A stretch of 64,000 bases of DNA, taken from positions 1,426,001 through 1,490,000 of the forward strand of contig OZ244887.1 in assembly GCA_965221415.1 (NCBI GenBank). Reading direction: 5' to 3'. A program made the position numbers and the translations under genes. Each line of letters opens with the position of its first letter. The stretch's first letter is position 1. Origin of the DNA: UBA8337 sp965221415 (GTDB taxonomy: Bacteria > Pseudomonadota > Alphaproteobacteria > RS24). Under the pieces are notes generated by a model that saw nothing but the letters and a program-made list of their open reading frames with translations, made no database searches and was not told where the DNA came from. Of this stretch, positions 26,633-35,645 are shown piece after piece.

Positions 26633-27294
26633 AAATCAATCGACTGCTTATCCGCATAGAAAATATGCCGCCCAATTTTAACCAGTTTCACCATGTCATC
26701 TGCCCAATAAGGGTCAACATAATCTGCGTGATAATGCGTGGCTTTATGCGTGGGTTTATGCGTGGGTGAGTGCAGGCTTGTCAATTTGCTGCCCGCGATG
26801 TGCAATGCCCGTTCCCACAAGCGGTGATTTTTCGGTCGGTCGGATAGCCCATCGCATGCAAATGAGAACTGGCATTGATGGCGGCGATATTCGCCTTGAA
26901 ACACCACCCCGCAAATCGAGGCGGGATAACGCCGCGACATGGCGCGATTGACAACCACATCCGCGACTGCTTCCCAACCAGCAATCGGCTCAGAGCGTGC
27001 CTCAAAATAAATCGCTTGCGCCAAACAACGCTGCGCTTCGGCTAATGTTTCTGGCTTTTGGCTGACTCGCTTGCCCGCATATAGGCTTTCGGTGCGGGTA
27101 AAAAGACTCTCTGGCGTGGGCGCGAGCTTTGCCCCTGCTTCATGGCTATTTTGCGTATTGGCTTGCGCCAATTCATAGCCAAAATGGCCGACCAAAACCG
27201 CCAGCACACAAATCGCGGTCACGCGCATCATCAGCGCGTAAAACGCTTCTCTAAAGCTGCGCAAATCGAGCCATTCAATCAACCGAAGCATCAT
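26629..27294 (-). CDS. SleB-like cell wall hydrolase
   Basis: A 221-aa protein with a membrane-anchor/signal segment at residues 20-42 (ALMMRVTAICVLAVLVGHFGY cut at the helix) and a Hydrolase_2 domain: CLAQAIYFEARSEPIAGWEAVADVVVNRA carries the probable catalytic Glu, followed by SICGVVFQGEYRRHQCQFSFACDG. This family includes spore lytic SleB, but in Gram-negatives it serves general peptidoglycan turnover. A second Met directly follows the first, so the start could be one codon later. It lies 61 nt after ppdK, with an AT-rich hairpin (TCTTAT/ATAAGA, 27326-27341) in the gap. Confidence 0.85.
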   Translation of the reverse strand: MMLRLIEWLDLRSFREAFYALMMRVTAICVLAVLVGHFGYELAQANTQNSHEAGAKLAPTPESLFTRTESLYAGKRVSQKPETLAEAQRCLAQAIYFEARSEPIAGWEAVADVVVNRAMSRRYPASICGVVFQGEYRRHQCQFSFACDGLSDRPKNHRLWERALHIAGSKLTSLHSPTHKPTHKATHYHADYVDPYWADDMVKLVKIGRHIFYADKQSIDF

Positions 27295-27355
27295 CCCCTC
27301 CTGCCTGTATCTTTATGTAGCCCGATTCTTATGAATATAAGATTAACGAAAACGG

Positions 27356-30007
27356 TTAGGATTTTGCGCGCAGTGCCGCTTGCGCCGCCGCCAAGCGCGC
27401 GATGGGCACGCGAAACGGCGAACACGAAACATAGTCAAAGCCGAGCGCCTGACAAAAGGCGATGCTTTGCGGGTCGCCGCCATGCTCGCCGCAAATCCCT
27501 AATTTGAGATTGGGGCGAACAGCACGCCCTTTTTCGCTTGCCAGTTTCATGAGCGCCCCAACGCCTGCCTCGTCTAATTGCGCAAATGGGTCGCGTGCCA
27601 AAATGCCCTCGGCCACATAATGCGGCAAAAAACCACCCGCATCATCGCGGCTCATACCGAATGTTGTTTGCGTCAAATCATTCGTCCCAAACGAGAAAAA
27701 CGCCGCCTGTTCGGCTATTTTATCGGCCAGCAACGCCGCGCGCGGGACTTCAATCATCGTGCCAAGCTGATACGCACTTTCATCAATATCAAACGCCACC
27801 GCGATATCTGGCACCAGCGCCATCATCCGCGAAAGCTCCTGCGGCTCGGCGATAAGCGGGAACATGATTTCGACTTGGCTGACCCCTGCGACATCTTGCA
27901 TCGCGCCAAAAATAGCGCGCAATTGCATGGCGTAAATATCTGGCGCGGTCATCGCCAGACGACTGCCGCGATGGCCAAGCATCGGATTGGTTTCCGCCAT
28001 CGCTTGAATCGTCGCGCGCACCCCTTCAGGCGTATCGCCCGAAGCCGCCGCAAGCGGGCTGACATCATCGTCAATGGCAGGCAGAAACTCGTGCAGCGGC
28101 GGGTCAAGTAGCCGAATGGTCACGGGCAAGCCTTGCATAATGGTGAATAATTTAACGAAATCGCCGCGCTGTTCTGGTTCTAACGCCGCCAGAGCACTTT
28201 CGCGTGCTGCTGCGTCTTGTGCCAAAATCATTTGCCGCACATGGAGAATCCGTTGCGGGTCAAAAAACATATGCTCGGTGCGGCAAAGGCCTATCCCTTG
28301 CGCCCCTAACCGACGCGCACGTTCTGCCTCAGCGACGGTCTCGGCATTGGTTCGAATATCCATCGTGCGGGCGGCATCCGTCCACGCCATCAGCGTAGCG
28401 AAATCGCCGCTCAATTCTGGCTCTAGCGTTGGCACTTCGCCCGCCATAACACGACCCGACGTGCCATCGACCGTAATCACATCGCCTTCGCGTAACTCAA
28501 TATCGCCGATGCGCGCTATCTGTGCGTCATAGTCAATCAGCAACTGACCCGCGCCCGAAATACACGGTCGCCCAAGCCCCCGCGCCACCACGGCGGCATG
28601 GCTGGTCATGCCACCACGCGAGGTCAAAATAGCCTGCGCGGCATACATGCCATGGATATCTTCTGGACTGGTTTCCATCCGCACCAACACCAGTTTCTCG
28701 CCTTGTGCGGCTAATTCTTCTGCCTTATCTGACGAAAACACGATTTTGCCACTGGCTGCCCCCGGCGAAGCAGGCAGGCCTTTGGTCAGCACCTCGACCC
28801 GCGCGCGCGGGTCGAGCGTCGGGTGCAAGAGCTGTTCCAGTGTCTCAGGCTCGATTCGCATCACCGCCTGTTCTTCGTTAATCACGCCTTCTGCGACCAA
28901 ATCGACAGCGATTTTAAGCGCCGCCTTCGTGGTGCGTTTGCCCGTGCGGGTTTGCAAAATAAACAATCGCCCATTTTGCACAGTGAACTCGATATCTTGC
29001 ATATCGGCGAAATGGCGTTCCAATTTGGCGAACACCCCGACCAATTCGCGATACGCATCGGGCAGCGCTTCTTCTAAAGACAAATCCTGCATGGCGGCTT
29101 CTTCGCGCGCGGCCTTGGTCAGAAAAAGCGGCGTGCGGATGCCCGCCACGACATCCTCGCCCTGCGCCTTGAGCAAATATTCGCCGTAAATCACATTCTC
29201 ACCCGTCGACGGATTGCGCGTAAAAGCAACGCCCGTGGCACTGGTATCGCCCAAATTACCAAACACCATCGACTGAACATTAACGGCTGTGCCCCAATCA
29301 TCTGGAATATCGTGCAGGGTGCGATAGGTTTGCGCACGCTGATTATTCCAGCTCTCACACACAGCCCCAATCGCGCCCCATAGCTGAGCATGCGCATCTT
29401 GCGGAAACGGGCTGCCAGCTTCTTGCTCAATCATTTTGCCAAAGCGCGTGGAAATATCGCGCCAATCATCGGCGTCCAAATCGGCATCCAATGCCAGCGC
29501 GTTCTCGAACTTATAATCATCAATGATTTCCTCGAAGGAATCATGCGCAACGCCCATCACCACATCGCCATACATTTGCTGAAAGCGGCGATAGCTGTCC
29601 CACGCAAACCGCGCATCTCCCGTTTTTTTAGCCATGCTTTCAACAGTTTCATCATTAAGACCAAGATTGAGCACCGTATCCATCATGCCCGGCATCGAGG
29701 CACGCGAGCCTGAACGCACCGACACCAAAAGCGGGTTCAGCTTATCGCCAAACGTCATGCCCATATCGTTGGAAAGACGCGCAAGGGCTTCTTCGACCTG
29801 CTGCTTCAAACCATCAGGAAAGACGCCATCATGCGTGTTGTAATGCGTGCAAATATCAGCCGTCAGCGTGAACCCCGGCGGCACGCGCAACCCCATGCGA
29901 CACATTTCCGCTAGATTTGCGCCCTTACCGCCGAGTTGGTCGCTCATATCAGCGCCCCCCTCGGCAAACCCGTCCGCGAAAGCATAAACAAGTTTGCGCT
30001 CGCTCAT
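27356..30007 (-). CDS. ppdK: Pyruvate, phosphate dikinase
   Basis: An 883-aa enzyme interconverting pyruvate, ATP and Pi with PEP, AMP and PPi. Domains in order: ATP-grasp-like N-terminus with LGGKGANLAEM, the swivelling domain with ILTSRGGMTSHAAVVARGLGRPC (phosphorylated His), and the PEP-binding barrel with LCRTEHMF, GHRGSRLA, PLIAEPQEL and ICGEHGGDP. I prefer the ATG at 30007 (MSERKLVYAF), which has AGGTGG 5 nt upstream, over the GTG at 30016. It follows glyS closely. It can act in gluconeogenesis with the tkt-gap-pgk-fba operon. Confidence 0.95.
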   Translation of the reverse strand: MSERKLVYAFADGFAEGGADMSDQLGGKGANLAEMCRMGLRVPPGFTLTADICTHYNTHDGVFPDGLKQQVEEALARLSNDMGMTFGDKLNPLLVSVRSGSRASMPGMMDTVLNLGLNDETVESMAKKTGDARFAWDSYRRFQQMYGDVVMGVAHDSFEEIIDDYKFENALALDADLDADDWRDISTRFGKMIEQEAGSPFPQDAHAQLWGAIGAVCESWNNQRAQTYRTLHDIPDDWGTAVNVQSMVFGNLGDTSATGVAFTRNPSTGENVIYGEYLLKAQGEDVVAGIRTPLFLTKAAREEAAMQDLSLEEALPDAYRELVGVFAKLERHFADMQDIEFTVQNGRLFILQTRTGKRTTKAALKIAVDLVAEGVINEEQAVMRIEPETLEQLLHPTLDPRARVEVLTKGLPASPGAASGKIVFSSDKAEELAAQGEKLVLVRMETSPEDIHGMYAAQAILTSRGGMTSHAAVVARGLGRPCISGAGQLLIDYDAQIARIGDIELREGDVITVDGTSGRVMAGEVPTLEPELSGDFATLMAWTDAARTMDIRTNAETVAEAERARRLGAQGIGLCRTEHMFFDPQRILHVRQMILAQDAAARESALAALEPEQRGDFVKLFTIMQGLPVTIRLLDPPLHEFLPAIDDDVSPLAAASGDTPEGVRATIQAMAETNPMLGHRGSRLAMTAPDIYAMQLRAIFGAMQDVAGVSQVEIMFPLIAEPQELSRMMALVPDIAVAFDIDESAYQLGTMIEVPRAALLADKIAEQAAFFSFGTNDLTQTTFGMSRDDAGGFLPHYVAEGILARDPFAQLDEAGVGALMKLASEKGRAVRPNLKLGICGEHGGDPQSIAFCQALGFDYVSCSPFRVPIARLAAAQAALRAKS

Positions 30008-30016
30008 CACATCCAC

Positions 30017-32047
30017 CTATTCAATCAATTCAAAATCGGCCGCGCGGCGCATCTGCTCAATAAGCGCCCGCAACAAAGATAAACGATTATGCCTGATTTT
30101 AGCGTCATCGTCATTGACCATAACCGCGTCAAAAAACGCATCGACCGGCACGCGCAACGTCGCCAGACTATCGAGATAGGCCGCATACGCCGCCAAATCA
30201 TCGACGGGTGCGCTCGCGACTTTCTCAATCGCGGCGTGCAAAGCGCGCTCGGCATCTTCAACCAATAGGCTGTCATCGACATTCGATGCATCGTGCTTGG
30301 CCTTGGTGCAAATACCATGCGCACGCTTAAAAGCCGCTAGCAAATTAGCACCATCATCGCTGCTCAAAAACCGCGCGACATGCTCAGCACGCGTCACAAG
30401 CGCCACGACATCATCGCTGCCCAACGCAAAAACCGCGCTCACCACATCATGGTCAATGCCTTGGTCGCGCAAATAGACCTTCAGGCGGTCGGCAAGAAAG
30501 CCGAGCAAATCATCGACAGGCGCTTTGCCCTTCGCCTTGTGCAACGAAAAAGCCTTCTCGAACACATCGCGCAAAGCAAGGCGGCAATCCGTTTCGCGCA
30601 AAATTCGGATGACCCCCAACGCCGCACGTCGCAACGCATAAGGGTCTTTCGACCCCGTTGGCTTTTCGTCAATCGACCAGAAGCCCGTCAATGTATCGAT
30701 TTTATCGGCAAGCGCGACAGCGCGACCTTCGGGCGTATCGGGGATAGCATCACGCGGCCCAAGCGGGCTGTAATGCGTGGCGATAGCGTCGGCGACCGTG
30801 TCGCCCAAGCCGTCATGGCGGGCATAATAACCGCCCATAATGCCCTGCAATTCGGGAAACTCATAGACCATGCCCGAGGTTAAATCGGCCTTGCACAACG
30901 CCCCCGCCTGCGCGGCCAGTTTGGGATCTGCCCCCAGAGGCGCGGCCAATTCTGCGGTCAGTTTAGCGATGCGGTCGGCTTTTTGCGCCACCGTTCCCAA
31001 GTCGGCTTGAAACGTAATTTTTTCCAACGCAGGCAAACGGCTCTCCAATGTTTCTTTGCGGTCTTGATCCCAAAAGAAGCGGGCATCCGACAAGCGGGCG
31101 CGCAACACACGTTCATTGCCCGCGATAATCGCCGCGCCATTATCGGCTGTCACCATATTCGAAATCGTGATGAAATACGGCGCGAGTTTCCCGTCTTTGC
31201 CCCGCAAAGCAAAATATTTTTGGTGCGTGCGCATCACCGAAATCAGCACTTCTTCTGGCACATCCATAAATGTGTCGTCGATGCGTCCCAACAACGGCAC
31301 CGGCCATTCGACCAGTCCCGCCGTTTCTTGAATAAGCGCCGCATCTTCGACCAAGCTGCACCCCGCCTCTTTCGCCAATGCAAGCGCACCGCGCTCAATC
31401 ATGGTTTGGCGTGCCGATACGTCGACCAGCACACGGGCTTTCTCGAGCGCCCCCGAATAATCTTTCGCGCGGCTTATGCGCAGCGCGTCGGGTGCCATAA
31501 ACCGATGCCCGAAAGTCGTATCGCCACTTTTCAGGCCATCGATTTCAAACGGCACAATCGCGCCATCAAAAACGCACAAAATAGCGCGCAACGGACGCAC
31601 CCAGCGCAAGTCCTTATCGCCCCAGCGCATCGATTTTGGCCATTGGAATCCCGCAATCATCGCGGGCATAAACACCGCCAGTGCGTCAGCCAAAGGCCGT
31701 GCGGGTTCATCAATTTCAAGCACGTAAAACGCGCCCTTTTTGTCGTCGCGCACCGACAAAGCCTCGACAGCATCCAAATCATTGGCACGCAAGAAACCCT
31801 CAATCGCTTTTTCAGGTGCATCCACACGAGGCCCTTTGCGCTCTTCTTTGCGGGCGGGTAAATCGGTCGGCAAGCCGTCCGCCAAAAGCGCGATGCGCTG
31901 CGGCGACACATGCGCCGCCAAATTTTTCGCAGTCACATCGCACTTAGCCAAAAACTTTGCGACATGGCGCTCTAATTGCGCCGCCGCATCCGCTTGCATG
32001 CCGGCTGGAATTTCTTCCGAATATAGCTCAATCAGTAAATCAGCCAT
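30017..32047 (-). CDS. glyS: Glycine-tRNA ligase beta subunit
   Basis: A 676-aa subunit of the bacterial alpha2beta2 glycyl-tRNA synthetase, responsible for tRNA recognition. It begins ADLLIELYSEEIPAGMQ, typical of GlyS, and has EFPELQGIMGGYYARHDG and the GRAVALADKIDTLTGFW (HD-like) region. It overlaps glyQ by 8 bp and ends 9 nt before the ppdK start. Family length is about 690, so it is complete. Confidence 0.97.
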   Translation of the reverse strand: MADLLIELYSEEIPAGMQADAAAQLERHVAKFLAKCDVTAKNLAAHVSPQRIALLADGLPTDLPARKEERKGPRVDAPEKAIEGFLRANDLDAVEALSVRDDKKGAFYVLEIDEPARPLADALAVFMPAMIAGFQWPKSMRWGDKDLRWVRPLRAILCVFDGAIVPFEIDGLKSGDTTFGHRFMAPDALRISRAKDYSGALEKARVLVDVSARQTMIERGALALAKEAGCSLVEDAALIQETAGLVEWPVPLLGRIDDTFMDVPEEVLISVMRTHQKYFALRGKDGKLAPYFITISNMVTADNGAAIIAGNERVLRARLSDARFFWDQDRKETLESRLPALEKITFQADLGTVAQKADRIAKLTAELAAPLGADPKLAAQAGALCKADLTSGMVYEFPELQGIMGGYYARHDGLGDTVADAIATHYSPLGPRDAIPDTPEGRAVALADKIDTLTGFWSIDEKPTGSKDPYALRRAALGVIRILRETDCRLALRDVFEKAFSLHKAKGKAPVDDLLGFLADRLKVYLRDQGIDHDVVSAVFALGSDDVVALVTRAEHVARFLSSDDGANLLAAFKRAHGICTKAKHDASNVDDSLLVEDAERALHAAIEKVASAPVDDLAAYAAYLDSLATLRVPVDAFFDAVMVNDDDAKIRHNRLSLLRALIEQMRRAADFELIE

Positions 32048-32897
32048 CTAGCCATGCCTCGGCACATGCTTTGGACAACGCACGCACACGGCCAATATAG
32101 GCCTGTCGCTCGGTCACCGAAATAACCCCGCGTGCATCCAGCAAATTAAAATTATGACTGGCCTTCATACATTGGTCATAGGCCGGCAGCGCCAAGCCTT
32201 TTTCAACCAATTGCAGACACTCCGCTTCGGCATCTTCAAAATGCCTGAATAAAATATCCGTAGTGGCGGCTTCAAAATTATAATGCGAAAACTCAACCTC
32301 AGAGCGATGAAACACATCGCCATAGCTCACGCCCGCGCCGTTATAATCAAGCGCGAAACCATTATCTGTGCCTTGCACATACATCGCCAAGCGTTCCAAC
32401 CCATAGGTCAGCTCGCCCGTGACAAGCTCGCAATCAATGCCGCCGACTTGCTGAAAATACGTAAATTGCGACACTTCCATACCGTCGCACCAAACTTCCC
32501 AGCCCAGTCCCCACGCCCCCAAAGTCGGGCTTTCCCAGTCATCCTCGACAAAGCGGATATCGTGCTGCAACGGGTCAATGCCCAACACTTTCAGGCTTTC
32601 TAAATAAAGCTCTTGGATGTTATCTGGCGATGGTTTCAGCACCACTTGAAACTGATAATAATGCTGAAAACGGTTTGGATTTTCGCCATAGCGACCATCC
32701 GTAGGGCGGCGTGATGGCTGCACATAGGCCGCCTTCCAAGGCTCTGACCCCAAGGCGCGCAAAATAGTCGCGGGATGAAATGTTCCCGCGCCCATTTCCA
32801 TGTCGTAAGGTTGCAACACCACGCAGCCTTGGTCGGCCCAATAGCGTTGCAAATCGAGAATGAGGTCTTGAAAGCTCGGCGGCTTTTTGACGGTCAT
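32040..32897 (-). CDS. glyQ: Glycine-tRNA ligase alpha subunit
   Basis: A 285-aa catalytic subunit. Visible: SFQDLILDLQRYWADQGCVVLQPYDMEMGAGTFHPAT at the N-terminus, AYVQPSRRPTDGRYGENPNRFQHYYQFQV (class II motif 2), and GLGWEVWCDGMEVSQFTYFQQ. All match GlyQ closely. Its end overlaps glyS, implying coupled translation. It begins 38 nt after the methyltransferase stop. Confidence 0.97.
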   Translation of the reverse strand: MTVKKPPSFQDLILDLQRYWADQGCVVLQPYDMEMGAGTFHPATILRALGSEPWKAAYVQPSRRPTDGRYGENPNRFQHYYQFQVVLKPSPDNIQELYLESLKVLGIDPLQHDIRFVEDDWESPTLGAWGLGWEVWCDGMEVSQFTYFQQVGGIDCELVTGELTYGLERLAMYVQGTDNGFALDYNGAGVSYGDVFHRSEVEFSHYNFEAATTDILFRHFEDAEAECLQLVEKGLALPAYDQCMKASHNFNLLDARGVISVTERQAYIGRVRALSKACAEAWLDG

Positions 32898-32935
32898 ATG
32901 TTTTCCATTCCGCGTAACAAAGTCATTGCAGATAA

Positions 32936-33712
32936 TTACCCGCCAGCCTCCGTAAAAGCAAGCATCGCGCCATGGCGCAGCACAGCCTCGGCGGCGGTGC
33001 TCGCATTGCCATCGCTATCTTGCAGAACAAACGGCGGCAAAAGCGTCACTGGCGCGCGCGCATCACGCTGCCCTCGAATAAGCACACGCGTCGCCGCGCG
33101 CGCAGGTTTCGGCAAAATCGGCAGCACATGCAAATCGCCCAAGCGCTTTTGCATCACCGTCAAAAGCTGCCCGAGCGCATCCGCCCGATGAATAAAAACC
33201 ACATGACCCTTCGCTTTCGTCAGTGCCGCCGCGCATTTGACCCAATTATCCAACGTGCCTTCTTCGCCAATATGCGCCCGCGCCTTACCGTCATGCGCCA
33301 GTTCAGACACCGCGCCCGATTCATAAAACGGCGGATTGGCGATGACCTCATCAAAACTATTGGCAATCATGTGTAACGCGCTAAACGCGCCCGTCACATC
33401 GCCGACCTTAAAATGCGCCCGCGCCGCTAAATCATTGGCTTGCGCATTTTCCTGCGCCACAGCAACCAACGCATCATCAAGCTCGATACCCGTCACCTGC
33501 GCATCGGGTCGCCGCGCAGCAAAACACAGCGAAGCCACGCCCGCGCCACTGCCCAATTCAGCGATATGCCCATTTTCGGGCGCATCGGCCGCCGCCGCCA
33601 ATAAAACCGCATCATGGCCTGAGCGAAAGCCATCCCTCGGCTGTTTGAGGCGCAGCCTATCGCCCAAAAACCCATCATGCGTATAGCGTATGTTGTCGTC
33701 TTGCTGGTGCAT
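32936..33712 (-). CDS. TrmN6-like N6-adenine methyltransferase
   Basis: A 258-aa SAM-dependent methyltransferase. SAM motif IAELGSGAGVASLCFAARRP near residue 50, acidic motif ELDDALV, and catalytic IANPPFYESG around residue 125. NPPF is the signature of N6-adenine methyltransferases, and the N-terminal DGFLGDRLRLKQPRDGFRSGHDAVLLAAA matches the tRNA1(Val) A37 enzyme TrmN6/YfiC. The exact target remains by similarity. Start MHQQDDNIRYTHDG is used; a longer frame to 33751 would cover the promoter of the divergent prenyl synthase. Confidence 0.85.
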   Translation of the reverse strand: MHQQDDNIRYTHDGFLGDRLRLKQPRDGFRSGHDAVLLAAAADAPENGHIAELGSGAGVASLCFAARRPDAQVTGIELDDALVAVAQENAQANDLAARAHFKVGDVTGAFSALHMIANSFDEVIANPPFYESGAVSELAHDGKARAHIGEEGTLDNWVKCAAALTKAKGHVVFIHRADALGQLLTVMQKRLGDLHVLPILPKPARAATRVLIRGQRDARAPVTLLPPFVLQDSDGNASTAAEAVLRHGAMLAFTEAGG

Positions 33713-33735
33713 CAGTTTGTCTCGCCGTGTTTTTC

Positions 33736-33763
33736 TTGACCTTAGAGTCATTTAGCAGATAAT
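33736..33763 (+). promoter_or_regulatory. Predicted promoter of the polyprenyl synthase gene
   Basis: TTGACC (33736-33741), 16-bp spacer and GATAAT (33758-33763, five of six bases) stand 20 bp before the ATG at 33783. A GANTC site (33745-33749) lies in the spacer, so CcrM methylation could touch this promoter. If used, the leader is very short. Confidence 0.55.
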
Positions 33764-33782
33764 CACGCCAGAAAGGCTTATT

Positions 33783-34805
33783 ATGGCAGAAATCATTAAC
33801 TTTAGCGAGACCGCACACGCCACCGATGATGTACTCGGCGAGCTACAGCTTCTGTTTGCCGATGAATTGAGGGGCGTTGAGGACACCATCGCCAAGCATA
33901 TGCACTCGGCGGCGACGCTTATTCCTGACATTTCTGAGCATTTAATCGGCGCGGGCGGCAAGCGTCTGCGCCCGCTTTTAACGCTATCGGCGGCGCGGCT
34001 TTCTGGACATGAAAAAGACGACACGCACCCTATCCTCATGGCGGCGGCGGTTGAATATATGCACACCGCCACATTGCTGCACGATGATGTCGTCGATGAC
34101 AGCGATATGCGTCGCGGGCAACCGACAGCGCGCAAACTCTGGAGCAATTCCGCCAGCGTGCTGGTCGGCGATTTTTTACTCGGCCAAGCTTTCCGTATGA
34201 TGGTCGCGGCGAAAAGCCTGCCCGCGCTCGATATTTTATCCAACGCCGCCGCCGTCATCGCCGAGGGCGAAGTCATGCAACTCGCCGAAATGAACAATGC
34301 GCAAATCAGCGAAGACAAATATCTGCAAATCATCGACGCTAAAACCGCCGCCTTATTTGCCGCCGCCGCAGAAGTCGGTGGCGTCGTTGCCGATGCCTCA
34401 GCCAATGAGATTGACGCGCTGGCCTCCTATGGACGCAATCTGGGCATCGCCTTTCAGCTAATTGACGATGCACTTGATTATGGCAGCATCGCGCAGACGC
34501 TCGGCAAAAATACGGGCGAGGATTTCCGCGAAGGCAAAATGACCCTGCCCGTTATTCTCGCCTATCATCGCGGCGATGACGCGGCACGCCAGTTCTGGGA
34601 AGAAGTCGTCGCGCATCCATCCGATGACACGCGCTTTGCCGAAGCCCTCGAGCTTATCCACCAAACCAATGCGCTGGCCGACACGGTCGCGCGCGCGGCG
34701 CATTATGGCGAAAAAGCCAAGGATGCCCTCGGCCTGTTCAAAAACAGCGAAACCCGCGCCGTGCTGCTACGCTTGGTCGATTTTTGTATCGCCCGCGCCT
34801 ATTAG
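33783..34805 (+). CDS. Long-chain polyprenyl diphosphate synthase
   Basis: A 340-aa trans-prenyltransferase making the ubiquinone side-chain precursor (octaprenyl to decaprenyl). First Asp-rich motif LLHDDVVDDSDMRRGQPT near residue 100, second QLIDDALDYG near 225, GGKRLRPLL near 60. The direct DDxxD without the two-residue insertion distinguishes it from ispA at 10.6 kb. It could be called ispB/ddsA; chain length is not readable with confidence. It overlaps convergent ispE by 39 bp. Confidence 0.93.
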   Translation: MAEIINFSETAHATDDVLGELQLLFADELRGVEDTIAKHMHSAATLIPDISEHLIGAGGKRLRPLLTLSAARLSGHEKDDTHPILMAAAVEYMHTATLLHDDVVDDSDMRRGQPTARKLWSNSASVLVGDFLLGQAFRMMVAAKSLPALDILSNAAAVIAEGEVMQLAEMNNAQISEDKYLQIIDAKTAALFAAAAEVGGVVADASANEIDALASYGRNLGIAFQLIDDALDYGSIAQTLGKNTGEDFREGKMTLPVILAYHRGDDAARQFWEEVVAHPSDDTRFAEALELIHQTNALADTVARAAHYGEKAKDALGLFKNSETRAVLLRLVDFCIARAY

Positions 34806-35645
34806 CCGCCCCGCCATCACCCAATCATCGCGCCTTATACCGCGATAGCTCGCCGCGACATCATCGCCCGTGCGCGGCGCACAAAGGCCAAAACAACTCG
34901 CACCCGAGCCACTCATCGCGGCATAAACAGCCCCCGCTTTCTGCAAGCTAGCGAGACAATCGCCAATTTGCGGCACTAAAACAGTCGCAGGGGCTTGCAA
35001 ATCATTGCCTTGCGTGCGCAAAAAATCGCACAAATCCTCTAACGTCGAAAACCCCGCAGGCATCGCTTGTTCGGGCAGCATATTTTCAGACGCGCCCAAC
35101 GCGGCAAACACATCCCGCGTCGGCAATGGCACATGCGGGTTTACCAGCACAATATCAACCAAGGGCAAATCAGCCAGCCGCACCACATCATGCCCAATAC
35201 CCGTCATCCAAGACGGCGCAGAGGAAAGACAAACCGGCACATCCGCCCCCAAAGACGCAGCGATGGCGGCCATGTCGGCCTCGGAAATTTCTAGCCCATG
35301 GATATGGATGCCCCCCCGCAAAACAGCGGCGGCATCAGCCGACCCGCCGCCCAAACCCGAAGCAATAGGAAGATTCTTGTCCAATTTTATATCGCTCGGC
35401 AATGACCGCCCCACCGCCGCCTCAAGCGCGACCATAGCTTGCAGCACCAGATTATCGCCCGTGATGGCATCGCCAAATACCCCTGCAAGCGTGAAGCGTG
35501 CCTCGCCTTTTGCCAAATGCAGCGCGTCGCCTATATCGGCAAAGGCGACCAAGCTCTCCAATATGTGATAGCCATCATTCGCGCGGCGACCGCGCACACG
35601 CAGGCTGAGATTTATTTTAGCGGGCGCGTGCAGCGTCAGTGTCAT
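34767..35645 (-). CDS. ispE: 4-diphosphocytidyl-2-C-methyl-D-erythritol kinase
   Basis: A 292-aa GHMP kinase, fourth step of the MEP pathway. It begins LHAPAKINLSLRVRGRRANDGYH, has the ATP loop PIASGLGGGSADAAAVLRG around residues 93-111, and MSGSGASCFGL near the C-terminus. Length is usual. It shares one base with the TPR gene upstream, so ETF-QO, TPR and ispE may form an operon. Its 3' end overlaps the prenyl synthase gene. Confidence 0.95.
   Translation of the reverse strand: MTLTLHAPAKINLSLRVRGRRANDGYHILESLVAFADIGDALHLAKGEARFTLAGVFGDAITGDNLVLQAMVALEAAVGRSLPSDIKLDKNLPIASGLGGGSADAAAVLRGGIHIHGLEISEADMAAIAASLGADVPVCLSSAPSWMTGIGHDVVRLADLPLVDIVLVNPHVPLPTRDVFAALGASENMLPEQAMPAGFSTLEDLCDFLRTQGNDLQAPATVLVPQIGDCLASLQKAGAVYAAMSGSGASCFGLCAPRTGDDVAASYRGIRRDDWVMAGRLIGAGDTKIDQA

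Noticed and set aside
27326..27341. AT-rich hairpin TCTTAT/ATAAGA between ppdK and the hydrolase gene
   Set aside because: Too short and AT-rich to be a convincing terminator, and no T run follows on the minus strand.
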